Origin: Oscillospiraceae bacterium
GTDB lineage: Bacteria > Bacillota > Clostridia > Oscillospirales > Oscillospiraceae
Length of the DNA: 64,000 bases
Direction: 5' to 3'
Assembly (NCBI GenBank): GCA_017540645.1
Contig: JAFYAQ010000017.1
Coordinates: forward strand, 42,281-106,280
This document shows, in pieces, positions 16,388 through 25,104 of this stretch. Within the stretch, counting starts at the first letter, position 1, and each line of letters begins with the position of its first letter. The position numbers and the translations under genes were made by a program. The notes below the pieces were generated by a model, which worked only from the letters and a program-made list of their open reading frames with translations, had not been told where the DNA came from and did no database searches.

Positions 16388-16419
16388 GAAAAAACCGGAG
16401 GCTCGGTGCGAGCCTCCGG
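16388..16419 (-). terminator. terminator of GntR-ABC operon
   Basis: A 10-bp perfect stem (16395-16404 with 16410-16419) followed on the minus strand by TTTTTT. Confidence 0.93.
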
Positions 16420-16446
16420 CAACTTCCGGCGATCCGATACATTTTT

Positions 16447-17064
16447 TTACAGTTCCCGGCTCTCGTAAACCCGGAGGGAGATCCGCCAGGAGAGGGCAAA
16501 GAGCGCGGCGGCGATGGGGAGAATGGTCCACATACCCGGACCGGCAATCTCTGCGCGCTGCTGGGTGATCCAAGTGCCGTCGATCTGGCTCATGACCGCG
16601 GTTGCGATGCCGATGATGGCAAAGTAAACCAGACGGCCCTTTTCCATGCCCCACTTTAGGGTGACGGGGATCATCAGCGCCGGAGCCGCCAGTCCGACCC
16701 CCGGCAGCAGACAGGCAAGCCGCCCCAGCACCTCCGCCCTTCCCTTTGGGAGGAGCAGCGGCGCGTGAATGCCCAGCGTGATCAGATAGAGGGCCAGGAA
16801 ACAGAGCAGCGTCATCAAATAGCGCTCATTCACCACGGTTTTGCGGGATACGGGCATGGTGTCGCACAGTGCGTTCCAGCCGTCCCTCTCCTCATAGGAG
16901 ATCAGATTCACCGGCAGCACACCACCGAACAGCACGGGGTAGAGGATAAAAAAGGCGTTTCCCCCCGAAATGGCCCCCAGCACCAGAAACAGCGCGCTGA
17001 TCAGCAGCAGAAGCCGCCCGTAGCGCCATATCATGTAGAGGTCCTTGCGCAGCAGTCCTTTCAT
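16447..17064 (-). CDS. ABC-2 type permease subunit
   Basis: 205 residues with about six membrane segments, and ISYEERDGWNALCDTMPVSRKTVV (split by a membrane turn near residue 55-75), typical of ABC-2 permeases paired with GntR-regulated ATPases. It forms the membrane channel of the exporter encoded with the next gene upstream. Its ATG overlaps the ATPase stop by four bases. The substrate is unknown; related Ytr systems respond to cell-wall antibiotics. Confidence 0.87.
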   Translation of the reverse strand: MKGLLRKDLYMIWRYGRLLLLISALFLVLGAISGGNAFFILYPVLFGGVLPVNLISYEERDGWNALCDTMPVSRKTVVNERYLMTLLCFLALYLITLGIHAPLLLPKGRAEVLGRLACLLPGVGLAAPALMIPVTLKWGMEKGRLVYFAIIGIATAVMSQIDGTWITQQRAEIAGPGMWTILPIAAALFALSWRISLRVYESREL

Positions 17065-17903
17065 CCTTCTTCCTCCCTCACCATCAGAATAAACAGGTCT
17101 TCGATGCTCACCGGCTCCAGCGCCAGGCCCATCGGCGCTTTGCTGCGCTCCACGATGGCGGAGACTCCATAGGGGCTGGAGCGGTGGCCAAGGACCGCCT
17201 CCGGGTCCAGCGCGTCAAAATCGCGTTTGGAGAGCTGGGCCAGACCGAAGCGCTGGCGCAGCGCGTCCATATCCTCGCACAGCAGCAGCCGGCCCCGGTG
17301 CAGGAAGGCCACATAGTCGCAGAGCTTCTCCAGATCGCTGACGATGTGGGAGGAGATGAGGATCGAGTGGGTCTCATCCCGGGTAAAGTCCGAGAAAAGC
17401 TCCACCACCTCGTCTCGCACCACCGGGTCCAGCCCCGAGGTGGGCTCGTCCAGCACCAGCAGTCTGGGGCGGTGGCTCAGGGCCACGGCGATGGCCTGCT
17501 TCATCTTCATGCCCCGGGAATAGTTGCCGCAGGGCTTGTCGGCGGGCAGGGAGAGCTTTGCAAGATAGCTGCGGTAGGCTTCCGCGTCCCAGTTTTTGTA
17601 GATGCCGGCCATGACCTTGCCCAGCTGAGCCGCGGTCAGACTCCCAGGCAGACAGCCCTCGGTGAGCACCACCCCGATGTCCTCCCGCACGGGCGCAAAA
17701 TCCTTGTCCACGCGGTGGCCGAGGACGGAGATTTCCCCCGCGTCCGGGCGGATCATGCCGAGAAGGGCTTTGATGACGGTGGTTTTGCCCGCCCCGTTTT
17801 CGCCGATCATGCCCAGGATATAGCCCTGGGGCAGCTTCAGATCCAGCTGCAGCTCAAATCCCGGGTAGCGCTTTTCAAGTCCCCGGATCTCAATGGCGTT
17901 CAT
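17061..17903 (-). CDS. ABC transporter ATP-binding protein
   Basis: 280 residues from the ATG at 17903, which overlaps the GntR stop (ATGA) and follows GGGAGGACGACCT. Walker A is GENGAGKTT (near residue 38), the signature is YSRGMKMKQA (near 133) and Walker B is LLVLDEPTSGLD (near 153). It energises the permease downstream. The C-terminal part past residue 215 is a short accessory domain common in bacitracin-type exporters. Confidence 0.93.
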   Translation of the reverse strand: MNAIEIRGLEKRYPGFELQLDLKLPQGYILGMIGENGAGKTTVIKALLGMIRPDAGEISVLGHRVDKDFAPVREDIGVVLTEGCLPGSLTAAQLGKVMAGIYKNWDAEAYRSYLAKLSLPADKPCGNYSRGMKMKQAIAVALSHRPRLLVLDEPTSGLDPVVRDEVVELFSDFTRDETHSILISSHIVSDLEKLCDYVAFLHRGRLLLCEDMDALRQRFGLAQLSKRDFDALDPEAVLGHRSSPYGVSAIVERSKAPMGLALEPVSIEDLFILMVREEEG

Positions 17904-18274
17904 AGGTCGTCCTCCCATGTGTCATACAGCGTCCAAAGCTCCTCCCGGCTGATGCCGCAGAGCCTGGCCAGTCGCCGCAGCTCCTGCAGATGCTCCTCCA
18001 GCTGCCGCAGGTGTTCCTCCCGCAGCAGCGCCTCATTCCGCGCCGCCACAAAGCTGCCCTTGCCGGGGAGCGTATAGATGAAGCCCGCGTTCTCCAGCTC
18101 CTCGTAAGCCCGCTTGGTGGTGATCACGCTGATCCGCAGGTCCTTGGCCAGCGTGCGGATGGAGGGCAGCGCCGTATCCTCCGGCAGAGTCCCCGCAAAG
18201 ATCTGATCCCGGATCTGGGTGAAGATCTGCTCATAGATCGGCGCGCCGGAACGATTGTCGATCAGAATGGTCAT
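17900..18274 (-). CDS. GntR-family repressor, YtrA type
   Basis: 124 residues: an N-terminal winged helix (about 8-75, IYEQIFTQIRDQIFAGTL, LPSIRTLAKDLRIS) and a short C-terminal helical dimerisation tail without an effector domain, the YtrA subfamily layout. It should repress its own operon; a perfect 8-5-8 inverted repeat overlaps the -10 of the promoter at 18294-18335. First gene of the three-gene operon. Confidence 0.93.
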   Translation of the reverse strand: MTILIDNRSGAPIYEQIFTQIRDQIFAGTLPEDTALPSIRTLAKDLRISVITTKRAYEELENAGFIYTLPGKGSFVAARNEALLREEHLRQLEEHLQELRRLARLCGISREELWTLYDTWEDDL

Positions 18275-18293
18275 GACTTCTCTCCGTTCATTC

Positions 18294-18335
18294 TGTATAT
18301 ACTCAATATATACACTATAACCATCAAGCTGTCAA
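18294..18335 (-). promoter_or_regulatory. YtrA-type promoter and operator
   Basis: -35 TTGACA (18335-18330), 17 bases, -10 TATATA (18312-18307). The inverted repeat TGTATATA-CTCAA-TATATACA (18294-18314) overlaps the -10 and is the likely GntR site. Confidence 0.82.
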
Positions 18336-18344
18336 GCAGAATAA

Positions 18345-18376
18345 GAAAAAACCGGAGGCTTGTCATTCGCCTCCGG
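18345..18376 (-). terminator. htpG terminator
   Basis: An 8-bp perfect stem (18352-18359 with 18369-18376) followed by TTTTTT on the minus strand. Confidence 0.92.
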
Positions 18377-18407
18377 TAAACATATAAAACTGGCTATCCC
18401 GGCGGGA

Positions 18408-20318
18408 TCACACCATAAGATTTGCCACCAGGCGGGAGAAGCGGGCAGGATCCTCCAGAGGCAGGTCGGCGATCAGCAGAGCCTGGTCGTAGAGCAGCTC
18501 GGCGTAATCGGCGGCCTTGTCCGGGTCGGAGTCCACCGCAGCGCGCAGCGCGATGAAGGCGGGGGCCTCCGCGTTCAGTTCCAGAACACGCTCGGCCTTC
18601 ATATACTCCAGCATCTCCGGATTCTGGCGTTTCAGGGTCTTCTCCATCTCCAGGGAAATGGGTCCGTCCGCGGTGAGGCAGGCGGCGTTCTCCCCCAGGA
18701 TCTGGGACAGGCGGACCTCCTTCACCTTGTCGCCCAGGCTCTTCTTCACAAAGTCCAGCACAGGGCGGTTGGCCTCCGTGTCCTCCTTGGCCTTCTGCTT
18801 GCTCTCCTCGCTGACGGGCAGGGCGTCCTCGGCGGTGACGCTCTTGATGGTCTTGCCGTCATAGCTCACCAGAGCCTGGAGGCAGAACTCATCCACATCC
18901 TCGGTCAGATACAGCACCTCATAGCCGGCTTCCCGGACCCGCTGGGTCTGGGGCAGGGCGGCGGCCCGCTGCAGGGACTCGCCCCCGGCGTAGTAGATGA
19001 ACTCCTGGCTCTCACCCATGCGGGAGCGGTACTCCTTCAGGGTCGTGCCTTTTTCCTCGATGGAGGAGGGGAAGAGCAGCAGATCCTGGAGCTTGTCCTT
19101 GTCCGCGCCGTAATCGGCCATGACGCCGTACTTGATCTGGGGGCCGAAGGCCTTCCAGAAGCTCTCGTACTTCTCCCGGTCCTCGCTCAGCATTTTGGAA
19201 AGCTCGGCGCGGATCTTTTTGTCCAGACTGCGGGCGATCACCTTCAGCTCCCGGGTGTGCTGGAGCATCTCCCGGCTGATGTTCAGACTCACGTCCGGCG
19301 TGTCCACCACGCCCTTGACAAAGCGCAGATACTCCGGCAGCAGGTCGCCGCATTTGTCCATGATCAGCACTCCGTTGGAGTAGAGCTGCAGGCCCTTTTC
19401 ATACTCCCGGGTGTAGTAGTCGTAGGGGGTCCTGGCGGGGATGAAGAGCAGGGCTTCGTAGCTGACGGTGCCCTCCGCCGCCACCCGCAGGGTGCGCAGG
19501 GGAGCGGTGTAGTCGCCGAACTTGTCCTGATAGAAGGAGGCGTACTCCTCCTCGGTCACGTCCTCGCTCTTCCGGTGCCAGATGGGCACCATGGAGTTGA
19601 GGGTCTCCCACTCCGTGTAGTCCTCCCACTCGGGCTTGTAGTCCTCGGGCGCGTCCTCGGGGCGGGGCTTCTGGCGGGAGCGCTTCATCTCCATGCGGAT
19701 GGGATAGTGGATATAGTCGCTGTACTTCTTCACCAGCTCCTGCAGCCGGTACTGGTCCAGGAACTCGCTGTACTTCTCGTCCTCCGTGTCCGGCTTCAGG
19801 TGGATGATCACATCCGTGCCCACACTCTCCTTCTTGTCCTGGGTGATGGTGTAGCCGTCTTCCCCGTTGGATTGCCAGCGCCAGGCCACCTCGCTGCCGG
19901 CGGGACGGCTCAGCACCGTCACCTCGTCCGCCACCATGAAGGCGGAATAAAAGCCCACGCCGAACTGACCGATCACGTCGATGTCGGGATTCTCTCCATC
20001 CAGGGCATTCTTGAAGTCCAGAGAGCCGGAGCGGCAGATGGTGCCCAGATTGTCGTCCAGGGCCTTGTCGTCCATGCCGATGCCGTTGTCGGAGACCGTC
20101 AGGGTCCCGGCCTCCTTGTCCGCCCGAAGGACGATCTTCAGGTCGTTCCGGTCCACCTGCAGACTGTCGTCCGTCAGCGCCCGGTAGGCCAGCTTGTCCT
20201 CGGCGTCAGAGGCGTTGGAGATCAGCTCCCGGAGAAAGATCTCCTTGTGGGTGTAGATGGAGTTGATCATCAGATCCAGCAGCCGCCGGCTCTCCGCCTT
20301 GAATTGCATTTTTTCCAT
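18408..20318 (-). CDS. htpG: chaperone HtpG (Hsp90)
   Basis: 636 residues, near the usual length, from the ATG at 20318 (AAAGGAGG upstream with wide spacing). The frame extends 22 codons upstream without support. Motifs of the GHKL ATPase domain: LRELISNASDAEDKL, DNGIGMD and GQFGVGFYSAFMVAD. Middle and C-terminal domains are intact. It is an ATP-dependent cytosolic chaperone. A CIRCE element overlapping the promoter points to HrcA repression. Confidence 0.96.
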   Translation of the reverse strand: MEKMQFKAESRRLLDLMINSIYTHKEIFLRELISNASDAEDKLAYRALTDDSLQVDRNDLKIVLRADKEAGTLTVSDNGIGMDDKALDDNLGTICRSGSLDFKNALDGENPDIDVIGQFGVGFYSAFMVADEVTVLSRPAGSEVAWRWQSNGEDGYTITQDKKESVGTDVIIHLKPDTEDEKYSEFLDQYRLQELVKKYSDYIHYPIRMEMKRSRQKPRPEDAPEDYKPEWEDYTEWETLNSMVPIWHRKSEDVTEEEYASFYQDKFGDYTAPLRTLRVAAEGTVSYEALLFIPARTPYDYYTREYEKGLQLYSNGVLIMDKCGDLLPEYLRFVKGVVDTPDVSLNISREMLQHTRELKVIARSLDKKIRAELSKMLSEDREKYESFWKAFGPQIKYGVMADYGADKDKLQDLLLFPSSIEEKGTTLKEYRSRMGESQEFIYYAGGESLQRAAALPQTQRVREAGYEVLYLTEDVDEFCLQALVSYDGKTIKSVTAEDALPVSEESKQKAKEDTEANRPVLDFVKKSLGDKVKEVRLSQILGENAACLTADGPISLEMEKTLKRQNPEMLEYMKAERVLELNAEAPAFIALRAAVDSDPDKAADYAELLYDQALLIADLPLEDPARFSRLVANLMV

Positions 20319-20363
20319 AATATAGATAAAGCCTCCTTTGTGGTTTTCCTTTGTCAGGCTCCT

Positions 20364-20391
20364 ATTATAGCACGGAATTGGCACTCGTCAA
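20364..20391 (-). promoter_or_regulatory. htpG promoter
   Basis: TTGACG (20391-20386), 16 bases, TATAAT (20369-20364); the -35 lies inside the CIRCE element. Confidence 0.87.
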
Positions 20392-20404
20392 GAGAGAGCG
20401 CTAA
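20378..20404. promoter_or_regulatory. CIRCE element (HrcA operator)
   Basis: TTGGCACTC-N9-GAGCGCTAA matches consensus TTAGCACTC-N9-GAGTGCTAA at 16 of 18 positions, with exact spacing. Confidence 0.9.
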
Positions 20405-20445
20405 AAAGCATGTAAAGCTTTTGTGAACATTCGCGTCAAAACAGC

Positions 20446-20474
20446 TTGCACATGCCGAAGTGAGCTGATATAAT
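20446..20474 (+). promoter_or_regulatory. promoter of YdcF-dap gene group
   Basis: TTGCAC (20446-20451), 17 bases, TATAAT (20469-20474), about 34 bases before the ATG at 20508. Confidence 0.85.
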
Positions 20475-20507
20475 ACAGCAAATCGAAAAAGTGCAGGGGG
20501 GATCGAC

Positions 20508-21572
20508 ATGGAAATGTACCTGGCCGACACCAGACTGACCCTTTGCACGGCGCTGCTGTTCTGGGCGATCCTGGCCGCCTTCATGCACGTGGAGCGCCGC
20601 CGCTTCCGCAACTGCTTTCTGCTGCTGGTGGCGCTGGGGGCCACGGTGCCCTTCCTCTGCTCCCTGGCCGGGGACAACGCCTTTACGGCGCTGGTGGCGG
20701 TGGCCTTCGCCGTGGGCCTGGTACTGCTGATCGTGCCCTTTTTCCTGATGGTCAACGGCATCATCGTCCTGCGCCGGGAGGGGCTGAGCCTGGCCCACTG
20801 TCTCCCTTTGTTTTTCGGGCTCTTTATCCTGGCCGGGGAAGTGGCCTGCTTCGGAGCGCTGTGGAATTTTGTGCGGTATTATACCTCGCTTCGATGGCAG
20901 CAGCTGACGCTGACCGGGCTGCTGCTGGCCTTCGGGCTCAGCGTGTTCTATGTGTCCCTGGTGTTCGTCAGCTTTATGCTGTACAACGGCCTGATCCAGA
21001 TCATCCCCCGGACCCGGGACTTTGACTATGTGATCATCCACGGCGCGGGCCTGCTCCACGGGAAAGAGGTCTCGCCCCTGCTGCGCAGCCGGATCGACAA
21101 GGCCATCCGGGTCTACCGCAAGGACCCCACGCCCCCCGTTCTGGTGCCCTCCGGGGGCAAGGGCGGGGACGAGACCGTGTCCGAGGCCCGGGCCATCGCG
21201 GATTACCTGCTCTCCCAGGGCATCCCGCCCGAGAAGATCCTGCTGGAGGACCGCTCCACCACCACCATGGAGAACCTGGAGCTCTCCGCCAAGCTGATCC
21301 AGGCCCGACCGGGACGGCACTTCACTGCTCTGGTCACCAGCAACTACCATGTCTACCGGGCCCTTTCCTACACCCGGGAGCTGGGCTTTCCCTGTACGGG
21401 CATCGGCAGCCACACTGCCTTCTATTACTGGCCCAGCGCCCTGATCCGGGAGTTCGCGGCCATTGTGTGGGAGAAGCGGAACCGCCGGCGCTTTCTGCTG
21501 GGCTGGGCGCTGCTGATGGGGGGCATGGCGCTGCTGATGCTGCTGCAGTATGCTCTTTATTATTACAGGTAA
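20508..21572 (+). CDS. YdcF/SanA-family DUF218 membrane protein
   Basis: 354 residues. Five hydrophobic segments occupy about residues 8-165 and one closes the C-terminus. The DUF218 domain (about 170-320) carries DYVIIHGAGLLHGK, VLVPSGGKGGDETVSEA, ILLEDRSTTTMENL and TSNYHVYRA, the complete family pattern. The family is tied to cell-envelope functions but has no firm reaction. Only 44 bases separate it from dapA and I see no terminator between, so it probably heads the dap operon. Confidence 0.9.
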   Translation: MEMYLADTRLTLCTALLFWAILAAFMHVERRRFRNCFLLLVALGATVPFLCSLAGDNAFTALVAVAFAVGLVLLIVPFFLMVNGIIVLRREGLSLAHCLPLFFGLFILAGEVACFGALWNFVRYYTSLRWQQLTLTGLLLAFGLSVFYVSLVFVSFMLYNGLIQIIPRTRDFDYVIIHGAGLLHGKEVSPLLRSRIDKAIRVYRKDPTPPVLVPSGGKGGDETVSEARAIADYLLSQGIPPEKILLEDRSTTTMENLELSAKLIQARPGRHFTALVTSNYHVYRALSYTRELGFPCTGIGSHTAFYYWPSALIREFAAIVWEKRNRRRFLLGWALLMGGMALLMLLQYALYYYR

Positions 21573-21616
21573 AACAGTTTAAATATCAAAAAAATATGAA
21601 ACAGGGAGGAAACAAA

Positions 21617-22504
21617 ATGAAAAAAGAAGCTGTATTCCGCGGCGCGGCCACCGCGCTGATCACCCCCCTGAATGAAAAGGGGATCGACTTTGAGGCTTAC
21701 GGCCGTCTGATTGACTGGCAGATCGACCAGGGCATCGACGCCCTGGTGGTGGTGGGCACCACCGGCGAGGGCTCCACCCTGAACTACCAGGAGCACCGGA
21801 ATGCCATCCGCTATGCCGTCCGCCGGGTCAACGGCCGGGTGCCCGTCATCGCCGGCACCGGCTCCAACGACACGGCCCACGCCATCCAGCTGACCAAGTT
21901 TGCCTGCGACAACGGGGTGGACGGGGTGCTGCTGGTGACGCCCTACTACAACAAGGCCACCCAGAACGGCCTGATCAAGATGTACACCGCCATCGCGGAC
22001 GCTTCTACCAAGCCCTGCATCCTCTACAACGTCCCCTCCCGGACCGGCGTGAACATCGAGCCGACCACCTACCAGGCGCTGGCCGACCACCCCATGATCT
22101 ACGGCATCAAGGAGGCCAACGGCAACATCTCCAAGATCGCAGAGACCTTTGAGCGGGTGGGGGATAAGGTGGCGATCTACTCCGGCAACGACGACCAGAT
22201 CGTGCCCATCCTCTCTCTGGGGGGCCAGGGCGTGATCTCGGTGCTGTCCAATCTGGTGCCGGCCCAGACCTCGGAGATGTGCCACAAGTTCTTCCGGCGG
22301 GACGTGGCGGGCGCCACAAAAATGCAGCTGGAGTACCTGCCCCTGGTCCGCGCCCTGTTCTGCGAGGTCAACCCCATCCCCGTGAAGGCCGCCATGGCCG
22401 CCATGGGCTTCGGGGAGAACTATCTGCGCCTGCCCCTGACCCCCATGGAAGACGCCCACCGGGAAGTACTGCTTGACATCATGCGCGGCCACGGCCTGAT
22501 CTGA
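21617..22504 (+). CDS. dapA: 4-hydroxy-tetrahydrodipicolinate synthase
   Basis: 295 residues from the ATG at 21617 (GGGAGGAAACAAA upstream). It condenses pyruvate and aspartate semialdehyde. Visible features: GTTGEGSTL substrate loop near 44, catalytic Tyr in LYNVPSRTG near 136 and Schiff-base Lys in GIKEANG near 164. First enzyme of the diaminopimelate cluster; the cytoplasmic product goes to DapB encoded ten bases downstream. Confidence 0.97.
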   Translation: MKKEAVFRGAATALITPLNEKGIDFEAYGRLIDWQIDQGIDALVVVGTTGEGSTLNYQEHRNAIRYAVRRVNGRVPVIAGTGSNDTAHAIQLTKFACDNGVDGVLLVTPYYNKATQNGLIKMYTAIADASTKPCILYNVPSRTGVNIEPTTYQALADHPMIYGIKEANGNISKIAETFERVGDKVAIYSGNDDQIVPILSLGGQGVISVLSNLVPAQTSEMCHKFFRRDVAGATKMQLEYLPLVRALFCEVNPIPVKAAMAAMGFGENYLRLPLTPMEDAHREVLLDIMRGHGLI

Positions 22505-22513
22505 GGGGCAAGC

Positions 22514-23266
22514 ATGCGGATCATAGTATACGGTATCACCGGTCACATGGGCCGGATCGTCGCCTCTCTGCTGGATAAGGGCTTCGGCGGCCACAGCCTG
22601 GCCGCCGGCGTGTCCCCCAACGCCCCCGCCGGCTTTGGCGAGTACGGCTACGCCTCCCTGGCGGATTTCCCGGGAGAGGCGGACTGCGTGGTGGATTTCT
22701 CCCGGCATGACGCCGTGGGAGAGCTTTTGGACTGGTGCGTGGAGAAGAAGCTGCCCCTGGTCATCGCCACCACCGGCCACACGCCTTCGGAAAAGGCCGC
22801 CATCGCCGCGGCGGCGGAGCGCATCCCCATTTTCTTCTCCGCCAACATGTCCGTGGGCGTAGCCCTGCTGGTAAAGATGGCCCGGGAGACGGCGAAGATG
22901 TTCCCGGACGCGGATATCGAGATCGTGGAGGCCCACCACAACCGGAAGCTGGACGTACCCAGCGGCACCGCGCTGATGATCGCCGAGGAGCTGCGCTCTG
23001 TCCGCCCCGAGGCGGAGCTGGTGATCGGCCGGCATGAAAACGGCAGGCGGAAAAAGACGGAGATCGGCATCCACTCCCTGCGTCTGGGCAACGAGGTGGG
23101 GAGCCACGAGGTGATCGTCTCCGCCGGCAGCCAGACCATCACGCTCCGCCACCAGGCGGAGGACCGCGCCCTCTTTGCCGAGGGAGCGCTGACCGCCGCC
23201 TCCTTCCTGGAGGGGCGGGGACCGGGGCTGTACGGCATGAAGGATTTGATCGGAGGAACAAAATGA
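22514..23266 (+). CDS. dapB: 4-hydroxy-tetrahydrodipicolinate reductase
   Basis: 250 residues. The N-terminal nucleotide motif [17 protein letters not shown] and the conserved [15 protein letters not shown] (catalytic His and Lys near residue 138-144) define DapB. It reduces the DapA product with NAD(P)H to tetrahydrodipicolinate. The ATG follows GAGGGGCAAGC; the stop overlaps the next ATG by four bases. Confidence 0.97.
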   Translation: MRIIVYGITGHMGRIVASLLDKGFGGHSLAAGVSPNAPAGFGEYGYASLADFPGEADCVVDFSRHDAVGELLDWCVEKKLPLVIATTGHTPSEKAAIAAAAERIPIFFSANMSVGVALLVKMARETAKMFPDADIEIVEAHHNRKLDVPSGTALMIAEELRSVRPEAELVIGRHENGRRKKTEIGIHSLRLGNEVGSHEVIVSAGSQTITLRHQAEDRALFAEGALTAASFLEGRGPGLYGMKDLIGGTK

Positions 23267-23955
23267 ACGCCCAGGAGATCATCAACTACATCAGCGCCGC
23301 GGAGAAAAAGACCCCGGTGAAGCTCTATGTGAAGGAAAAGGAGAGCGTGGACTGGGGTACGGCCCGGGTCTTCGGCGCAGGGGACAAGGTCATCTTCGGC
23401 GACTGGCGGGAGCTGGGGCCCATTCTGGATAAAAACCGGGAGAAGCTGGCGGACCTGGTAATCGAAAACGACTGCCGCAACAGCGCCATCCCCCTGCTGG
23501 ACATGAAGGATATCCCCGCCCGGATCGAGCCGGGCGCCATCATCCGCGAGCAGGTGGAGATCGGGAAAAACGCGGTGATCATGATGGGCGCCATCATCAA
23601 CATCGGCGCGGTGATCGGCGAGGGGACCATGATCGACATGGGCGCCGTGCTGGGCGGACGGGCCACCGTGGGCAAAAACTGCCACATCGGGGCCGGCGCC
23701 GTGCTGGCCGGGGTGATCGAGCCCGCCTCCGCCACCCCCGTGATCATCGAGGACGGGGTGCTGGTGGGAGCCAACGCCGTGGTCATCGAGGGCGTCCGGG
23801 TGGGCAAAAACGCCGTGGTAGCCGCCGGAGCCGTGGTGGTGGAGGACGTGCCGGAAAACACGGTGGTGGCGGGCTGCCCGGCCCGGGTCATCAAGCAAAA
23901 GGACGCCGGCACCACCCAGAAGACCGCCCTGGAGGCGGCCTTGAGAAAGCTGTAA
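23263..23955 (+). CDS. dapH: tetrahydrodipicolinate N-acetyltransferase
   Basis: 230 residues. After an N-terminal alpha domain, left-handed beta-helix hexapeptide repeats run from about residue 90 to 200 ([20 protein letters not shown] and similar). The order and length match DapH, which uses acetyl-CoA, and not succinyl-CoA DapD. This commits the pathway to the acetylase branch. Translationally coupled to dapB by an ATGA overlap. Confidence 0.94.
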   Translation: MNAQEIINYISAAEKKTPVKLYVKEKESVDWGTARVFGAGDKVIFGDWRELGPILDKNREKLADLVIENDCRNSAIPLLDMKDIPARIEPGAIIREQVEIGKNAVIMMGAIINIGAVIGEGTMIDMGAVLGGRATVGKNCHIGAGAVLAGVIEPASATPVIIEDGVLVGANAVVIEGVRVGKNAVVAAGAVVVEDVPENTVVAGCPARVIKQKDAGTTQKTALEAALRKL

Positions 23956-23961
23956 CGCGGG

Positions 23962-25104
23962 ATGAGAGAGCATCTGAACAGCGCCCTTTTTGCTCTGCAG
24001 CGCAGCGCCATCCGGGAGTTTTCCAGACTGGCCAGGGAGACTCCCGGCTGCGTCAGCCTGACCCTGGGGGAGCCGGATTTCGATACCCCCGCCCCCATCC
24101 GGGCTGCGGCGGCGTCGGCGCTGGAGTCCCACGAGACCCACTATATCGAAAATAACGGCGCTCTCCTCCTGCGGGAGAAGATCGCCGCTTTTGAGCGGGA
24201 AAAGCACGGCTGCGCCTACGCCCCGGAGGAGGTCATCGTCACCGCCGGTGCCACGGAGGCGATCTTCGTGGCCCTCTTCGGCATCCTGAATCCGGGGGAT
24301 GAGGTCATCGTCCCCATGCCCGCCTTTGTGCTGTATCAGGAGATCATCAAGCTCTGCCGGGGGGTCTGCGTGCCCCTGGACACGGCGAAGACCGGCTTCC
24401 AGATCGACGAGACGGCCCTCCGAAGCCGGATCACGCCCCGCACCAAGGCCATCGTCCTGAACTCCCCCAACAACCCCACCGGCTGCGTGCTGCATGGGGA
24501 GAGCCTGGCCGCAGTGCGAAAGTGCGTGGAGGGCCGGGACATTTTCGTGGTCTGCGACGATGTGTACCGGGAGCTGATCTACACCGGCGATTACCACAGC
24601 TTCGCGGAGTTTTCCGATCTGCGCTCCCAGATCCTCCTGTGCCAGAGCTTTTCCAAGCCCTGGGCCATGACGGGCTGGCGCATGGGCTATCTCCTGGCGG
24701 ACGCCTCCGTCAAGGAGCGGCTGGAGCTGCTGCACCAGTTCATGGTGGTGTCCACCCCGGCGCCCTTTCAACGCGCCTGCGTCCGGGCGCTGGACTATGA
24801 TCCCAAGGGGTTGAGAGACACCTACGCCCGCCGCAGGGAATATGTGCTGGGGCGTCTTTCGGCCATGGGCCTGTCCGCCCCCGCGCCGGAGGGGGCCTTC
24901 TATGTCTTCCCATCTATCCAGCGCTACGGCCTGGATTCCGCCGACTTCTGCCGCCGGATGATCCGTGAGGCGGGACTGGCCGCCACGCCCGGGGTCTGCT
25001 TCGGGGGGGAGGGCCACATCCGGCTCAGCTACTGCTACAGCGACGAAGAGCTGCGGGAGGCTCTGGACCGGCTGGAACGCTTTCTTCACAGCCTGGAGGG
25101 ATGA
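23962..25104 (+). CDS. PLP aminotransferase, probable N-acetyl-LL-2-amino-6-oxopimelate aminotransferase
   Basis: 380 residues, fold-type I. NSPNNPTGCVL (near residue 169), the DDVYRELIY segment and QSFSKPWAMTGWRMGY, with the PLP lysine in SFSKPW near residue 232, are conserved. Sequence alone makes it a class I aspartate-type aminotransferase; its position between dapH and the M20 deacetylase supports the diaminopimelate role (PatA/DapX). The next gene's ATG overlaps its stop by four bases. Confidence 0.9.
   Translation: MREHLNSALFALQRSAIREFSRLARETPGCVSLTLGEPDFDTPAPIRAAAASALESHETHYIENNGALLLREKIAAFEREKHGCAYAPEEVIVTAGATEAIFVALFGILNPGDEVIVPMPAFVLYQEIIKLCRGVCVPLDTAKTGFQIDETALRSRITPRTKAIVLNSPNNPTGCVLHGESLAAVRKCVEGRDIFVVCDDVYRELIYTGDYHSFAEFSDLRSQILLCQSFSKPWAMTGWRMGYLLADASVKERLELLHQFMVVSTPAPFQRACVRALDYDPKGLRDTYARRREYVLGRLSAMGLSAPAPEGAFYVFPSIQRYGLDSADFCRRMIREAGLAATPGVCFGGEGHIRLSYCYSDEELREALDRLERFLHSLEG

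Noticed and set aside
16321..16422. Longer N-terminus for the BMP-domain protein
   Set aside because: The extension overlaps the downstream terminator and lacks a ribosome site; GAGGTGATAG lies before ATG 16320.
18408..20426. Long plus-strand frames opposite htpG, feoAB, the dehydratase, and the surface gene
   Set aside because: All are antisense shadows with compositional bias and no start signals; the opposing gene has clear motifs.
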